Origin: Bacteroidota bacterium
GTDB lineage: Bacteria > Bacteroidota > Bacteroidia > NS11-12g > UBA955
Direction: 5' to 3'
NCBI GenBank assembly: GCA_027488495.1
Contig: JAIYBO010000207.1
Coordinates: 1 to 37,317 of the forward strand
DNA: 37,317 nt
Below, one piece after another: positions 8,800 to 16,292 of this stretch (position 1 is its first letter; every line of letters begins with the position of its first letter). Made by a program: the position numbers and the translations under genes. The notes beneath the pieces were generated by a model. The model did no database searches. It was given only the letters and a program-made list of their open reading frames with translations, and was not told where the DNA came from.

Positions 8800-8842
8800 T
8801 TTTTAAAAAGAAACCCCCCAGCGGCTCTGCCGTTGGGGGGTT
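8800..8842 (-). terminator. Strong rho-independent terminator of nrdJ
   Basis: A 14-bp stem (8812-8825 with 8829-8842, one G-T pair, 3-nt loop TCT) contains six consecutive C-G pairs. Read on the minus strand it is followed by a T-rich tract (TTTCTTTTT). It lies 43 nt past the nrdJ stop codon and before the proS promoter. Confidence 0.9.
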
Positions 8843-8884
8843 GTATTCGGTTTATAAAAACCTAGTTCTTACTATTTCATTTGC

Positions 8885-11800
8885 TTAGCTACAACCCAAA
8901 CTGTTTCCACAGTTCAAGCACTTGTAACATGTTCCACTGCGAACTGTGATATGACCACACACATTACAAGCTGGAGCATCGCTCTGAATCTCTCTCATGT
9001 GATCTTGCATATCAAACTTACTTGGCAATGGCTCACTGCTCAGAGCCGCAGGCGTTGACGCCACGGCAGGTGCTGGCTCAGGGTTGAATACCGGACGGAA
9101 TTCACTCACCACAGGCGCCTCAACCGCTTCAGGTGCACGCAAATCACTCGGCTTCACTTGCACCAAATCCTCTCTGCGCAAATATTCAAAGCCCAACAAT
9201 CTAAAGATATAATCTACAATTGAAGTGGCATTTTTCACGTTTGGATGTCCCTCAACCATACCGCTTGGCTCAAAACGAGTGAACGCAAACTTGTCTACAA
9301 ACTCTTCCAATGGCACACCATACTGCAATCCAACAGATACCGCAATAGAGAAACAGTTCATCAAACTACGGAAACTCGCTCCCTCCTTGTGCATATCAAT
9401 GAAAATCTCTCCCAATGTTCCATCATCATACTCTCCAGTACGAACAAAGATCGTCTGTCCTCCCACACGCCCTTTTTGGGTGAATCCATTTCTGCGATTT
9501 GGCAAACGCTTCTTCTCTACGATGTTCGATAACTGACGTTTGAACTTGGTATCAGGACTCTCACTCAAAATGCGCTTGGCGGCTTCCAACACCATTTCTG
9601 GGGTTAATTCACCCACACTCGCAACCTTTGGTGCAGCAGCACTGTCAGTTTTTGCAGAGGCAGTTTCTTCTTGGTTATCTTCAGATGTCTCAGACTTGTT
9701 GCTCAAAGGCTGACTCAACTTACAACCATCACGGTACAAAGCATTTGCCTTCAATCCCAATGTCCAACTCAAATGGTAACACTCTTTGATTTCTTCAACC
9801 GTTGCCTCGTTTGGCAAGTTGATGGTCTTACTGATCGCTCCAGAAATGAAAGGCTGTGCAGCCGACATCATACGAATGTGTGCATTGGCATGAATGTATC
9901 TCACACCTTTGTTACCGCACTTGTTGGCGCAATCAAACACTGCGTAATGCTCCTCTTTCAAATGTGGCGCACCCTCAATGGTCATTGTACCTGCAACAAA
10001 ATCGTTACACTCAGCAATCTGCTCACGGGTATAGCCCAAAGCCTGCAACATGTTGAAACGTGGATTGTTGTATTGCGCTGAGTCAAAGCCCAAACGCTTC
10101 AAAGTATCTTCTCCCAATGAATATTGGTTAAATACGAACCCAATTTCAAATGCCATCGGCGCCTCAGACTCCAATTTCGCCAAATCTGCATCGTTGAAAC
10201 CCAAAGCTGTTAAACTATCATGGTTGATGTGTGGTGCACCCTTGAAGGTCTGATGACCTTTCGCATAGTTCACGATGTCTTGCGTTTGCTTCTCATCGTA
10301 ACCCAAATGCTTCAATGCAACAGGTACAGTTTGGTTAACAATCTTGAAGTACCCGCCACCACTCAACTTCTTGTATTTCACCAAAGCGAAATCTGGCTCA
10401 ATACCTGTGGTATCACAATCCATCAACAAACCAATGGTGCCTGTTGGCGCGATAACTGTAGATTGAGCGTTACGGAAACCGTATTTCTCACCCCACTGAA
10501 CCGCCTTGTCCCAAGCGTTACAAGCAGATTTCAAAAGGTAGTCTGGACAATGTTTCTCATCCAAACAAACGGGCTTGATACCCAATCCTTCGAAAGCCAA
10601 CGGTGTGTTGTATGCCGCGTAGCGGTGGTTGCGGATTACACGCAACATGTGCTTTTTGTTCTTTTCGTACATGCGGAATGGACCTTTTACCGCAGCCATC
10701 TCAGCAGAGGTAGCATACGCTGTACCAGTCAAAATCGCAGTGATCGCACCACAGATAGCAGTAGCTTCTGATGAATCGTAAGGAATACCAGCGCTCATCA
10801 ATACTGAACCCAAGTTGGCATATCCCAATCCCAAAGTGCGGTAATCATAACTCAATTGAGCCACCTCTTTTGATGGGAACTGAGCCATCAATACAGAAAT
10901 TTCCAATACAGTGGTCCACAAACGTGCACTGTACTCAAATTTCTCCATATCAAAAGTTTTGCTATCCTCATGGAAGAACTTTCTCAAGTTCAATGAAGCC
11001 AAGTTACAAGCCGTGTTATCTAGGAACATGTACTCAGAACATGGGTTAGAAGCGTTGATTCTTCCACCTTCTGGACAAGTGTGCCATTCGTTAATGGTGT
11101 CATCGTACTGAACGCCCGGATCAGCACAAGCCCAAGCTGCGTCACCAATTGCATCCCATACTTCCTTGGATGGCTTGGTGTTCATCACCTCACCGGTTGA
11201 ACGAGCGGTAAATTCCCAATCTTCGCCCTTTTCCAACTTGTGGAAGAATTTGTTGGGGATACGCACCGAATTGTTACTGTTCTGTCCACTCACTGTATTG
11301 TATGCCTCACCCTCGTAGTCGTTAGAATATCCAGCAGCAATCAAAGCAGCCACTTTGCGCTCTTCTGTGCTCTTCCACTGAATGAATTCCATTGCATCGG
11401 GGTGATCCAAATCCAAGCAAACCATTTTTGCTGCCCTGCGAGTAGTACCGCCGCTCTTGATTGCACCCGCAGAACGGTCACCAATGCGCAAGAAACTCAT
11501 CAAACCAGAACTGGTTCCGCCACCACTCAACTTCTCACCAGAGCCACGAATTTTGCTAAAGTTGGTACCAACACCCGATCCGTATTTGAAAATACGTGCC
11601 TCACGAACCCACAAATCCATGATACCACCCTCGTTTACCAAATCATCGTCAACCGACAAAATAAAACAAGCATGGGGCTGTGGACGCTCGTAAGCCGAGG
11701 TACTTTTCATCAACTTCTCAGTATCAGGATCTACATAGTAGTGACCCTGTGGCTTGCCAGTGATGGCATAACTGTTGTGCAATCCTGTATTAAACCACTG

Positions 11801-12208
11801 TGGTGAATTCGGAGCCGATTCCTGATTCAACAATGAGTATACCAATTCATCATAAAACACCTGCGCATCCGCAGCAGATTCGAAATAGCCATATTTCTCG
11901 CCCCAATGTTTCCAACAATCTGCCAAGCGGTGAGCCACCTGCTTAACCGACGTTTCACTTCCCAAACTACCATCCGCTTGTGGCACCCCCGCCTTGCGGA
12001 AATACTTCTGAGCCAAAATATCTGTAGCCACCTGACTCCAACCCTCAGGGACCTCAACATTTTTCATTTCAAAAACCGTACTTCCGTCTGGCTTCTTAAT
12101 GACTGATGTACGATAGTCGTACTGAAATTGATCATAAGGCGATACACCATCGGCGGTGTTCATGCGGGAGAAATTCAATCCCTTTGTGTTTACTGTTTGC
12201 TGGCTCAT
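8885..12208 (-). CDS. nrdJ: Adenosylcobalamin-dependent (class II) ribonucleoside-diphosphate reductase
   Basis: This 1107-aa class II RNR makes deoxyribonucleotides using coenzyme B12, independently of oxygen. The active site NPCSEYMFLDNTACNLASLN begins at residue 388: C390 is the likely thiyl-radical cysteine, E392 the catalytic glutamate, and C181 with C401 the likely redox pair. The glycine-rich segment GSGVGTNFSKIRGSGEKLSG lies at 210-229. A TSCPD domain (about 920-1025) and a C-terminal Cys cluster (CNVCGH ... CYKCLNCGNSLGCS) follow, as in the long NrdJ form. No N-terminal ATP-cone is apparent. Expression likely starts from a -7 box 55 nt upstream, with a palindrome between it and the ATG, and ends at the 8800-8842 terminator. 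Confidence 0.96.
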   Translation of the reverse strand: MSQQTVNTKGLNFSRMNTADGVSPYDQFQYDYRTSVIKKPDGSTVFEMKNVEVPEGWSQVATDILAQKYFRKAGVPQADGSLGSETSVKQVAHRLADCWKHWGEKYGYFESAADAQVFYDELVYSLLNQESAPNSPQWFNTGLHNSYAITGKPQGHYYVDPDTEKLMKSTSAYERPQPHACFILSVDDDLVNEGGIMDLWVREARIFKYGSGVGTNFSKIRGSGEKLSGGGTSSGLMSFLRIGDRSAGAIKSGGTTRRAAKMVCLDLDHPDAMEFIQWKSTEERKVAALIAAGYSNDYEGEAYNTVSGQNSNNSVRIPNKFFHKLEKGEDWEFTARSTGEVMNTKPSKEVWDAIGDAAWACADPGVQYDDTINEWHTCPEGGRINASNPCSEYMFLDNTACNLASLNLRKFFHEDSKTFDMEKFEYSARLWTTVLEISVLMAQFPSKEVAQLSYDYRTLGLGYANLGSVLMSAGIPYDSSEATAICGAITAILTGTAYATSAEMAAVKGPFRMYEKNKKHMLRVIRNHRYAAYNTPLAFEGLGIKPVCLDEKHCPDYLLKSACNAWDKAVQWGEKYGFRNAQSTVIAPTGTIGLLMDCDTTGIEPDFALVKYKKLSGGGYFKIVNQTVPVALKHLGYDEKQTQDIVNYAKGHQTFKGAPHINHDSLTALGFNDADLAKLESEAPMAFEIGFVFNQYSLGEDTLKRLGFDSAQYNNPRFNMLQALGYTREQIAECNDFVAGTMTIEGAPHLKEEHYAVFDCANKCGNKGVRYIHANAHIRMMSAAQPFISGAISKTINLPNEATVEEIKECYHLSWTLGLKANALYRDGCKLSQPLSNKSETSEDNQEETASAKTDSAAAPKVASVGELTPEMVLEAAKRILSESPDTKFKRQLSNIVEKKRLPNRRNGFTQKGRVGGQTIFVRTGEYDDGTLGEIFIDMHKEGASFRSLMNCFSIAVSVGLQYGVPLEEFVDKFAFTRFEPSGMVEGHPNVKNATSIVDYIFRLLGFEYLRREDLVQVKPSDLRAPEAVEAPVVSEFRPVFNPEPAPAVASTPAALSSEPLPSKFDMQDHMREIQSDAPACNVCGHITVRSGTCYKCLNCGNSLGCS

Positions 12209-12244
12209 AGCGATTCTATTGGGTTGTGTTTAAAAGAGTGATCG

Positions 12245-12260
12245 TTCACTTTGTTGTGAA
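12245..12260. promoter_or_regulatory. Palindrome at the nrdJ transcription start (possible operator)
   Basis: TTCAC-N6-GTGAA (arms 12245-12249 and 12256-12260) lies just downstream of the nrdJ -7 box, over the expected transcription start. That is a natural place for a repressor. It does not match the NrdR-box pattern I know. The arms are short, so chance is possible. Confidence 0.25.
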
Positions 12261-12263
12261 TAG

Positions 12264-12271
12264 CAAATCTA
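12264..12271 (-). promoter_or_regulatory. -7 box (TAGATTTG) for nrdJ
   Basis: The minus strand reads TAGATTTG, a perfect -7 match. A TTG lies 21 nt further upstream as a possible -33 element. The leader would be about 50 nt. Two bases are shared with an opposed -7 box on the plus strand (12270-12277). Confidence 0.5.
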
Positions 12272-12277
12272 TCTTTG
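12270..12277 (+). promoter_or_regulatory. -7 box (TATCTTTG) facing away from nrdJ
   Basis: TATCTTTG is a perfect TAnnTTTG match on the plus strand, overlapping the nrdJ -7 box by 2 nt in the opposite direction. Transcription from here would run through the nested stem-loop at 12320-12383 toward pcrB. Confidence 0.35.
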
Positions 12278-12319
12278 CAAACCACAATCACCCAATCATG
12301 TTTTCCACATAATTCACCG

Positions 12320-12383
12320 AAACCCTTGATAAAATTGGGTTTATGATGTTGAAAAAACGCAAGCCCAACAGCAGCAAGGGTTT
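12320..12383 (+). other. Nested stem-loop in the nrdJ-pcrB intergenic region
   Basis: The outer arms AAACCCTTG (12320-12328) and CAAGGGTTT (12375-12383) pair perfectly over 9 bp. Inside a symmetric 6x6 internal loop, TTGGGTTT (12335-12342) pairs with AAGCCCAA (12361-12368) over 8 bp, around an 18-nt loop. One inner pair is G-U if read as plus-strand RNA and an A-C mismatch on the minus strand, so plus-strand RNA is favoured. The remainder of this roughly 300-nt gene-free region (12209-12512) holds only the promoters and the short palindrome. Confidence 0.5.
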
Positions 12384-12500
12384 ACGCGTATTTAATTGAC
12401 CAGTAGGTAGTTACAAAATCAAATTTTTTAGACATTCAACCGCAAACCAAAAATATGTGTCGTCCATTGCTCACTCACCCATCTTCCAAGTAAAATTCAC

Positions 12501-12508
12501 TTACTTTG
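12501..12508 (+). promoter_or_regulatory. Probable -7 box (TTACTTTG) for pcrB
   Basis: TTACTTTG (one mismatch to TAnnTTTG) ends only 4 nt before the pcrB ATG, so the transcript would begin at or very near the start codon. Confidence 0.4.
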
Positions 12509-12512
12509 TACT

Positions 12513-13271
12513 ATGGGATCACTGCTCCAATCACTGTTACATCGCAAAGAAAAAAAGCAAAAAAGCATTGCCGTGCTTTGCGATCCCGACACACCAGCAA
12601 GTGAAATATCGCAGCAAGTAAAGAAAGCGATCCAACTCGGTATAGACCTATTCCTGGTTGGCGGAAGTCACGTTTCACAACATTCAACCGCAAGCTGTGT
12701 AGCCCTACTCAAAAATTTAGGAGCACCCAACATCACCCTCTTCCCCGGAAATGAACTTCACGTAGTGGATGATGCAGATGCCATACTTTTTATGAGCCTC
12801 ATTTCTGGTAGAAACCCAGAATTTCTGATCGCCAAACAAGTTGCAGCCGCGCCATGGGTGAAAAAAAGCAACATGGAAGCCATTCCAACAGGCTACATGC
12901 TCGTTGAAAGTGGCAAACTTACCTCCGCACTATATATCAGCGGAACACTACCACTGCCAAACAACAAACCTGATATCGCAGCCGCCACCGCTATGGCCGG
13001 AGAATTGTTGGGGATGAAATTGTTTTACCTCGATGCCGGTAGCGGTGCAGAATACCCCATTCCACAGAATATCATTCAAGCAGTAAATCAAAATACCGAA
13101 GGCATCGTATTTGTTGGAGGTGGCATCCGAACTCCGATGGCAGCAGCTTCCGCATGGAACAGCGGTGCAGACGTTGTGGTTATCGGAAATGGAATCTTCG
13201 AAAACCCCCAATTGCTCGAAAACATTTGTGATCAAGCCATTTTAGTAAATCAACACGCCCGTTCATACTAA
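12513..13271 (+). CDS. pcrB: Geranylgeranylglyceryl phosphate synthase family protein (PcrB/GGGPS)
   Basis: This 252-aa TIM-barrel prenyltransferase belongs to the GGGPS/PcrB family, which attaches a polyprenyl chain to sn-glycerol 1-phosphate by an ether bond. The Mg/phosphate residues CDPD (23-26), LVGGSHV (48-54), the YLDAGSGA segment (172-179), VGGGIRTP (201-208) and IGNG (224-227) are all present. In archaea this makes the ether-lipid backbone; Bacteroidota carry group II homologues. Chain length (C20 or C35) and physiological role are not decided by sequence. The ATG follows a -7-like box by 4 nt, and the next gene is only 7 nt downstream. Confidence 0.9.
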   Translation: MGSLLQSLLHRKEKKQKSIAVLCDPDTPASEISQQVKKAIQLGIDLFLVGGSHVSQHSTASCVALLKNLGAPNITLFPGNELHVVDDADAILFMSLISGRNPEFLIAKQVAAAPWVKKSNMEAIPTGYMLVESGKLTSALYISGTLPLPNNKPDIAAATAMAGELLGMKLFYLDAGSGAEYPIPQNIIQAVNQNTEGIVFVGGGIRTPMAAASAWNSGADVVVIGNGIFENPQLLENICDQAILVNQHARSY

Positions 13272-13278
13272 ACACCCC

Positions 13279-13812
13279 ATGTTCCTGTATCCATTTAAAA
13301 CCCAATTCCTTAAAACCGAATTGAACCGCAACCAAGTAGCCGATATTCTCACCACTCAAACCTTCCTGTCTGATGCGAATTTTAAAAAAACCGACAGCAA
13401 TCCCCGCGCATTCTATGGTGAAATATCAAACCAAGACTTTACCCTTGAAACCATAGAAGACAAACAAAGATTGGTGAATTTTTGTACCGGTGAAATTCGT
13501 GGGTCTGAAAATGAAGTGTACATCCTCCTGCAACTTGGGGCATGGCAACACCGCAGGATTTTCTTGCTTTTTCTCATACTCATCCTTTCCTGCACCGTGC
13601 TATTGGCCAAACACCTTTGGCTTTTTCAAAGCTTCTATCCACAAAATTTTGCCGCCTGGTTGCTTCTGTTAACCAATATCGCCCTTTTTATCGCCCTCTA
13701 TGTGAAAGCGAAAAACTTTCACGCACGCCTCAAATCCACCATCGATTTTTTCTCTCAACTTTGGTCGGCAAAAACAATTAACCAGACAGAAGTGCCGCAT
13801 TTATTCCGTTAA
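13279..13812 (+). CDS. Hypothetical membrane protein, two transmembrane helices
   Basis: I do not recognise this 177-aa protein as a named family. The N-terminal half (about 1-90) is polar and probably a small folded domain (FLYPFKTQFLKTELNRNQ, then a FYGEISNQDFTLE strand pair). Two hydrophobic helices follow (about 93-112, RIFLLFLILILSCTVLLA, and about 123-143, NFAAWLLLLTNIALFIALYV), with a short basic cytoplasmic-type tail. It starts 7 nt after pcrB and is probably cotranscribed with it. A membrane location fits a role near lipid metabolism, but that is only context. Confidence 0.75.
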   Translation: MFLYPFKTQFLKTELNRNQVADILTTQTFLSDANFKKTDSNPRAFYGEISNQDFTLETIEDKQRLVNFCTGEIRGSENEVYILLQLGAWQHRRIFLLFLILILSCTVLLAKHLWLFQSFYPQNFAAWLLLLTNIALFIALYVKAKNFHARLKSTIDFFSQLWSAKTINQTEVPHLFR

Positions 13813-13918
13813 AATCCTCAGTGATCCCCGCATCAACTTGTACTTGGCAAAGCAAGCATCTTAAAGAAGCTCAAAGGCCCTAAGAACGCAGGCAAACCCT
13901 CGTTGCGACCAACCCCTA

Positions 13919-14722
13919 TCACTTCTTAATCATGGCGAGCAAATCCGCCTCCCAACTCACTTGAGGCACCTCCAATATACTGCCCACATACACCGATTCA
14001 GCCGCAAAATCAACGTCCGCACCGCCGCCCTGAACACCCGTAATTTTGGGCAACTTCGATACCGCCAACTCCGGAACGCGACCAATCACAACAGACTTTC
14101 CACCAAAAAACACATCACCCGCAAAAGCCCCGTCGATCAGCTTTTTTTCGCGATTCACCCTGCGATAATCCATGTGAAAAACCACCCCCGCAATCTCTAA
14201 ATTTTCACGATCAATCACACGATTCCCGTCTTTCAACACCATCAAACGATCCAAAACCTTACACAATCGAGGCAAACCCATGCGCGTATCTGAACACCAA
14301 TTGCCCCCAATCATCAATAAATCAATCCTGCATGGTTTACCCACCATATCTGATTTCATCAATCTCAAAGCACTGTCAATCTCGGCAACAACCAATTCGC
14401 TTGGCTCATAGCTCATGTACTCCGTTTCCATTTCATCCCAAAACAATTGAGCATCAGCACGCAGCGTGCTGTCGTCCCCGTTTGAACTCCCCCCATACAA
14501 TCCAGTGGCCCCAGCCATCATGCCCAACTCGGTTTTTAAATAACTCAAGGCCGGATGCAAACGCCACAATTCAGCATTTACATTGTCTACAATCCCAATA
14601 CCCCCGCCATAACGTGGTTTATCCAATTTGTCGCTTGTTTTCATATCCCTGTCTTTCTTAGCGATAATACCGCAACCCATCGCCCCCAATACCAACATAA
14701 TAATACATAACCGCTGAATCAT
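13919..14722 (-). CDS. Thioredoxin-like lipoprotein with a single active-site cysteine
   Basis: This 267-aa protein starts with a lipoprotein signal (MIQRLCIIMLVLGAMGC; lipobox AMGC, C17). A thioredoxin-fold segment, LLMIGGNWCSDTRMGLPRLC, resembles the Bacteroidota thioredoxin family with a W-C-S-D active site. The usual second Cys of CxxC is replaced by Asp, so it cannot act as a normal dithiol oxidoreductase, although C163 ends the following helix. The N-terminal region (about 25-115) is not recognised. A thiol-related or structural role in the periplasm is inferred. A -7-like box (GTAATTTG, minus, 14728-14735) lies 5 nt upstream. Confidence 0.75.
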   Translation of the reverse strand: MIQRLCIIMLVLGAMGCGIIAKKDRDMKTSDKLDKPRYGGGIGIVDNVNAELWRLHPALSYLKTELGMMAGATGLYGGSSNGDDSTLRADAQLFWDEMETEYMSYEPSELVVAEIDSALRLMKSDMVGKPCRIDLLMIGGNWCSDTRMGLPRLCKVLDRLMVLKDGNRVIDRENLEIAGVVFHMDYRRVNREKKLIDGAFAGDVFFGGKSVVIGRVPELAVSKLPKITGVQGGGADVDFAAESVYVGSILEVPQVSWEADLLAMIKK

Positions 14723-14767
14723 ATCAGCAAATTACAGCCAAATATTCATTACACCCAAAGAAAATAT

Positions 14768-14775
14768 TACCTTCG
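14768..14775 (+). promoter_or_regulatory. Probable -7 box (TACCTTCG) for the polyprenyl synthase operon
   Basis: TACCTTCG (one mismatch to TAnnTTTG) ends 10 nt before the ATG at 14786. Confidence 0.35.
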
Positions 14776-14785
14776 CAATCAAGTC

Positions 14786-15763
14786 ATGAGCCTGTCGTTA
14801 GACGCCATCAAAAAACCCATCGAAAAGGAACTTACCGCATTCGAAGTCATGTTCAAACAGAGCATGAAAACCCGTGTGCCCTTGCTCGATACCATCATGA
14901 CCTACATCGTGAAGAGAAAAGGCAAACAAATTCGCCCCCTCTTTGTGATGTATTCAGCAAAACTTTTCGGCGATATCAATATCAGAACCTACCGCGGTGC
15001 ATCCCTGGTAGAATTGCTGCATACCGCTACCCTGGTGCACGACGATGTTGTAGATGATAGCTTTCAACGCAGAGGATTCTTCTCCATCAACGCACTTTGG
15101 AAAAATAAAATTGCCGTACTCGTGGGCGATTATTTGCTCTCCAGAGGCCTTCTTTTGGCTGTGGAACACCGCGATTTCGATATGCTCGAAATTGTTTCCA
15201 ACGCCGTGCGCGACATGAGCGAAGGAGAATTGCTGCAACTCGAAAGAGCCCGCTTCATGAATGCCACCGAAGAGGTCTACTTTCAAATCATCAAACAAAA
15301 AACGGCATCCCTCATTGCATCGTGCTGTGAAATGGGCGCCGCCTCCACCACTCAAGATACCGAAATACAGAAAAAAATGCGTCAGTTTGGAGAAACCATC
15401 GGTTTGGCATTCCAAATCCGCGACGATCTTTTTGATTTTGGCGATAACAAATCTGGCAAACCCGCCGGCCTAGATATCAAAGACAAAAAATTGACCCTGC
15501 CCATCATTCACGCCTTCTCAAAAGCTGCCCCCAGCGATGTGAAAAAAATCAAAAAACTCATGAGAAGCAATGTGAACGACAAACAGAAAATTGCCGATGT
15601 AGTTGAATTCATTACCGTTCACGGCGGAATGTCTTACGCGCGCATCAAAATGAACGAATTCCGCGACCGCGCCTTTGAAATATTGGAATCCATTCCCGCC
15701 AACAAAGAGCACAAACAAACCCTCCAACACCTCGTCAATTTTGTCATCGACAGAAACGTTTAA
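14786..15763 (+). CDS. Polyprenyl diphosphate synthase (all-trans, IspB-like)
   Basis: This 325-aa all-alpha prenyltransferase extends allylic diphosphates with IPP. The first Asp-rich motif DDVVDD is at residues 86-91 within LLHTATLVHDDVVDDSFQRR, nearly identical to IspB, and the second DDLFD is at 213-217. Residue 81, five before the first Asp-rich motif, is alanine; a small residue here usually allows long products (C35-C45), as for menaquinone side chains, rather than FPP or GGPP. The biotin-carrier gene starts 2 nt after its stop, so the two are almost certainly cotranscribed, with the GT39-like gene 35 nt further on. Confidence 0.92.
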   Translation: MSLSLDAIKKPIEKELTAFEVMFKQSMKTRVPLLDTIMTYIVKRKGKQIRPLFVMYSAKLFGDINIRTYRGASLVELLHTATLVHDDVVDDSFQRRGFFSINALWKNKIAVLVGDYLLSRGLLLAVEHRDFDMLEIVSNAVRDMSEGELLQLERARFMNATEEVYFQIIKQKTASLIASCCEMGAASTTQDTEIQKKMRQFGETIGLAFQIRDDLFDFGDNKSGKPAGLDIKDKKLTLPIIHAFSKAAPSDVKKIKKLMRSNVNDKQKIADVVEFITVHGGMSYARIKMNEFRDRAFEILESIPANKEHKQTLQHLVNFVIDRNV

Positions 15764-15765
15764 TC

Positions 15766-16257
15766 ATGAAGGTAACAATTCAAGACAATACCACCGAATT
15801 CATCAAGGAAAACAACCAATTTGTAATCCCCAATGGTGCCTCCATCAATCGGTTGCCCCTGAACAACAGCACCCTGCTGTTACAAACGCCCTCGCAAACC
15901 ATTCAAGTTCGTTGCTTGTCGGTCGACAAAGTCGCAAAAACCGTTACACTGCTCTACAACAACCAAAAATACGTTGCCAAAATCACCGAACCCATGGACG
16001 AACTCCTCAAATCGATGGGCTTGGAAAATGCCATGGTAGCCAAAATCTCTGAGGTAAAAGCACCCATGCCAGGTTTGGTTTTGGATGTCTTAGTAGCTGT
16101 TGGTCAAACCGTTGAAATGGGCGAAAAAATTCTCACCCTAGAGGCCATGAAAATGGAAAATGCCATCAAATCACCTACCGCGGGCACCATTGCATCCATT
16201 CATGTTAGCAAAGGCCAAGCCGTTGACAAAAATTTCGTACTCATCCGATTCGAATAA
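15766..16257 (+). CDS. Biotin carboxyl carrier-type protein (biotinyl domain)
   Basis: At 163 aa it has an N-terminal strand-rich region of unknown fold (about 1-90) and a C-terminal biotinyl domain (about 97-163), with the classic EAMKMEN motif (126-132; K129 would carry biotin). It looks like the BCCP tail of acyl-CoA or pyruvate carboxylases, yet no biotin carboxylase or carboxyltransferase gene is nearby. The partner enzyme must be encoded elsewhere. It starts 2 nt after the polyprenyl synthase stop. Confidence 0.88.
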   Translation: MKVTIQDNTTEFIKENNQFVIPNGASINRLPLNNSTLLLQTPSQTIQVRCLSVDKVAKTVTLLYNNQKYVAKITEPMDELLKSMGLENAMVAKISEVKAPMPGLVLDVLVAVGQTVEMGEKILTLEAMKMENAIKSPTAGTIASIHVSKGQAVDKNFVLIRFE

Positions 16258-16292
16258 TCCCCCCACCCACAGCCAGCGATCGTATTCTCTTT

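Noticed and set aside
11240..11806. 188-codon plus-strand frame
   Set aside because: It is antisense to nrdJ, a clearly conserved gene; its cysteine- and threonine-rich translation looks like a shadow.
13813..13918. Possible terminator or small gene in the convergent gap
   Set aside because: I found no stable hairpin with a T-run and no ORF with a plausible start; nothing can be supported here.
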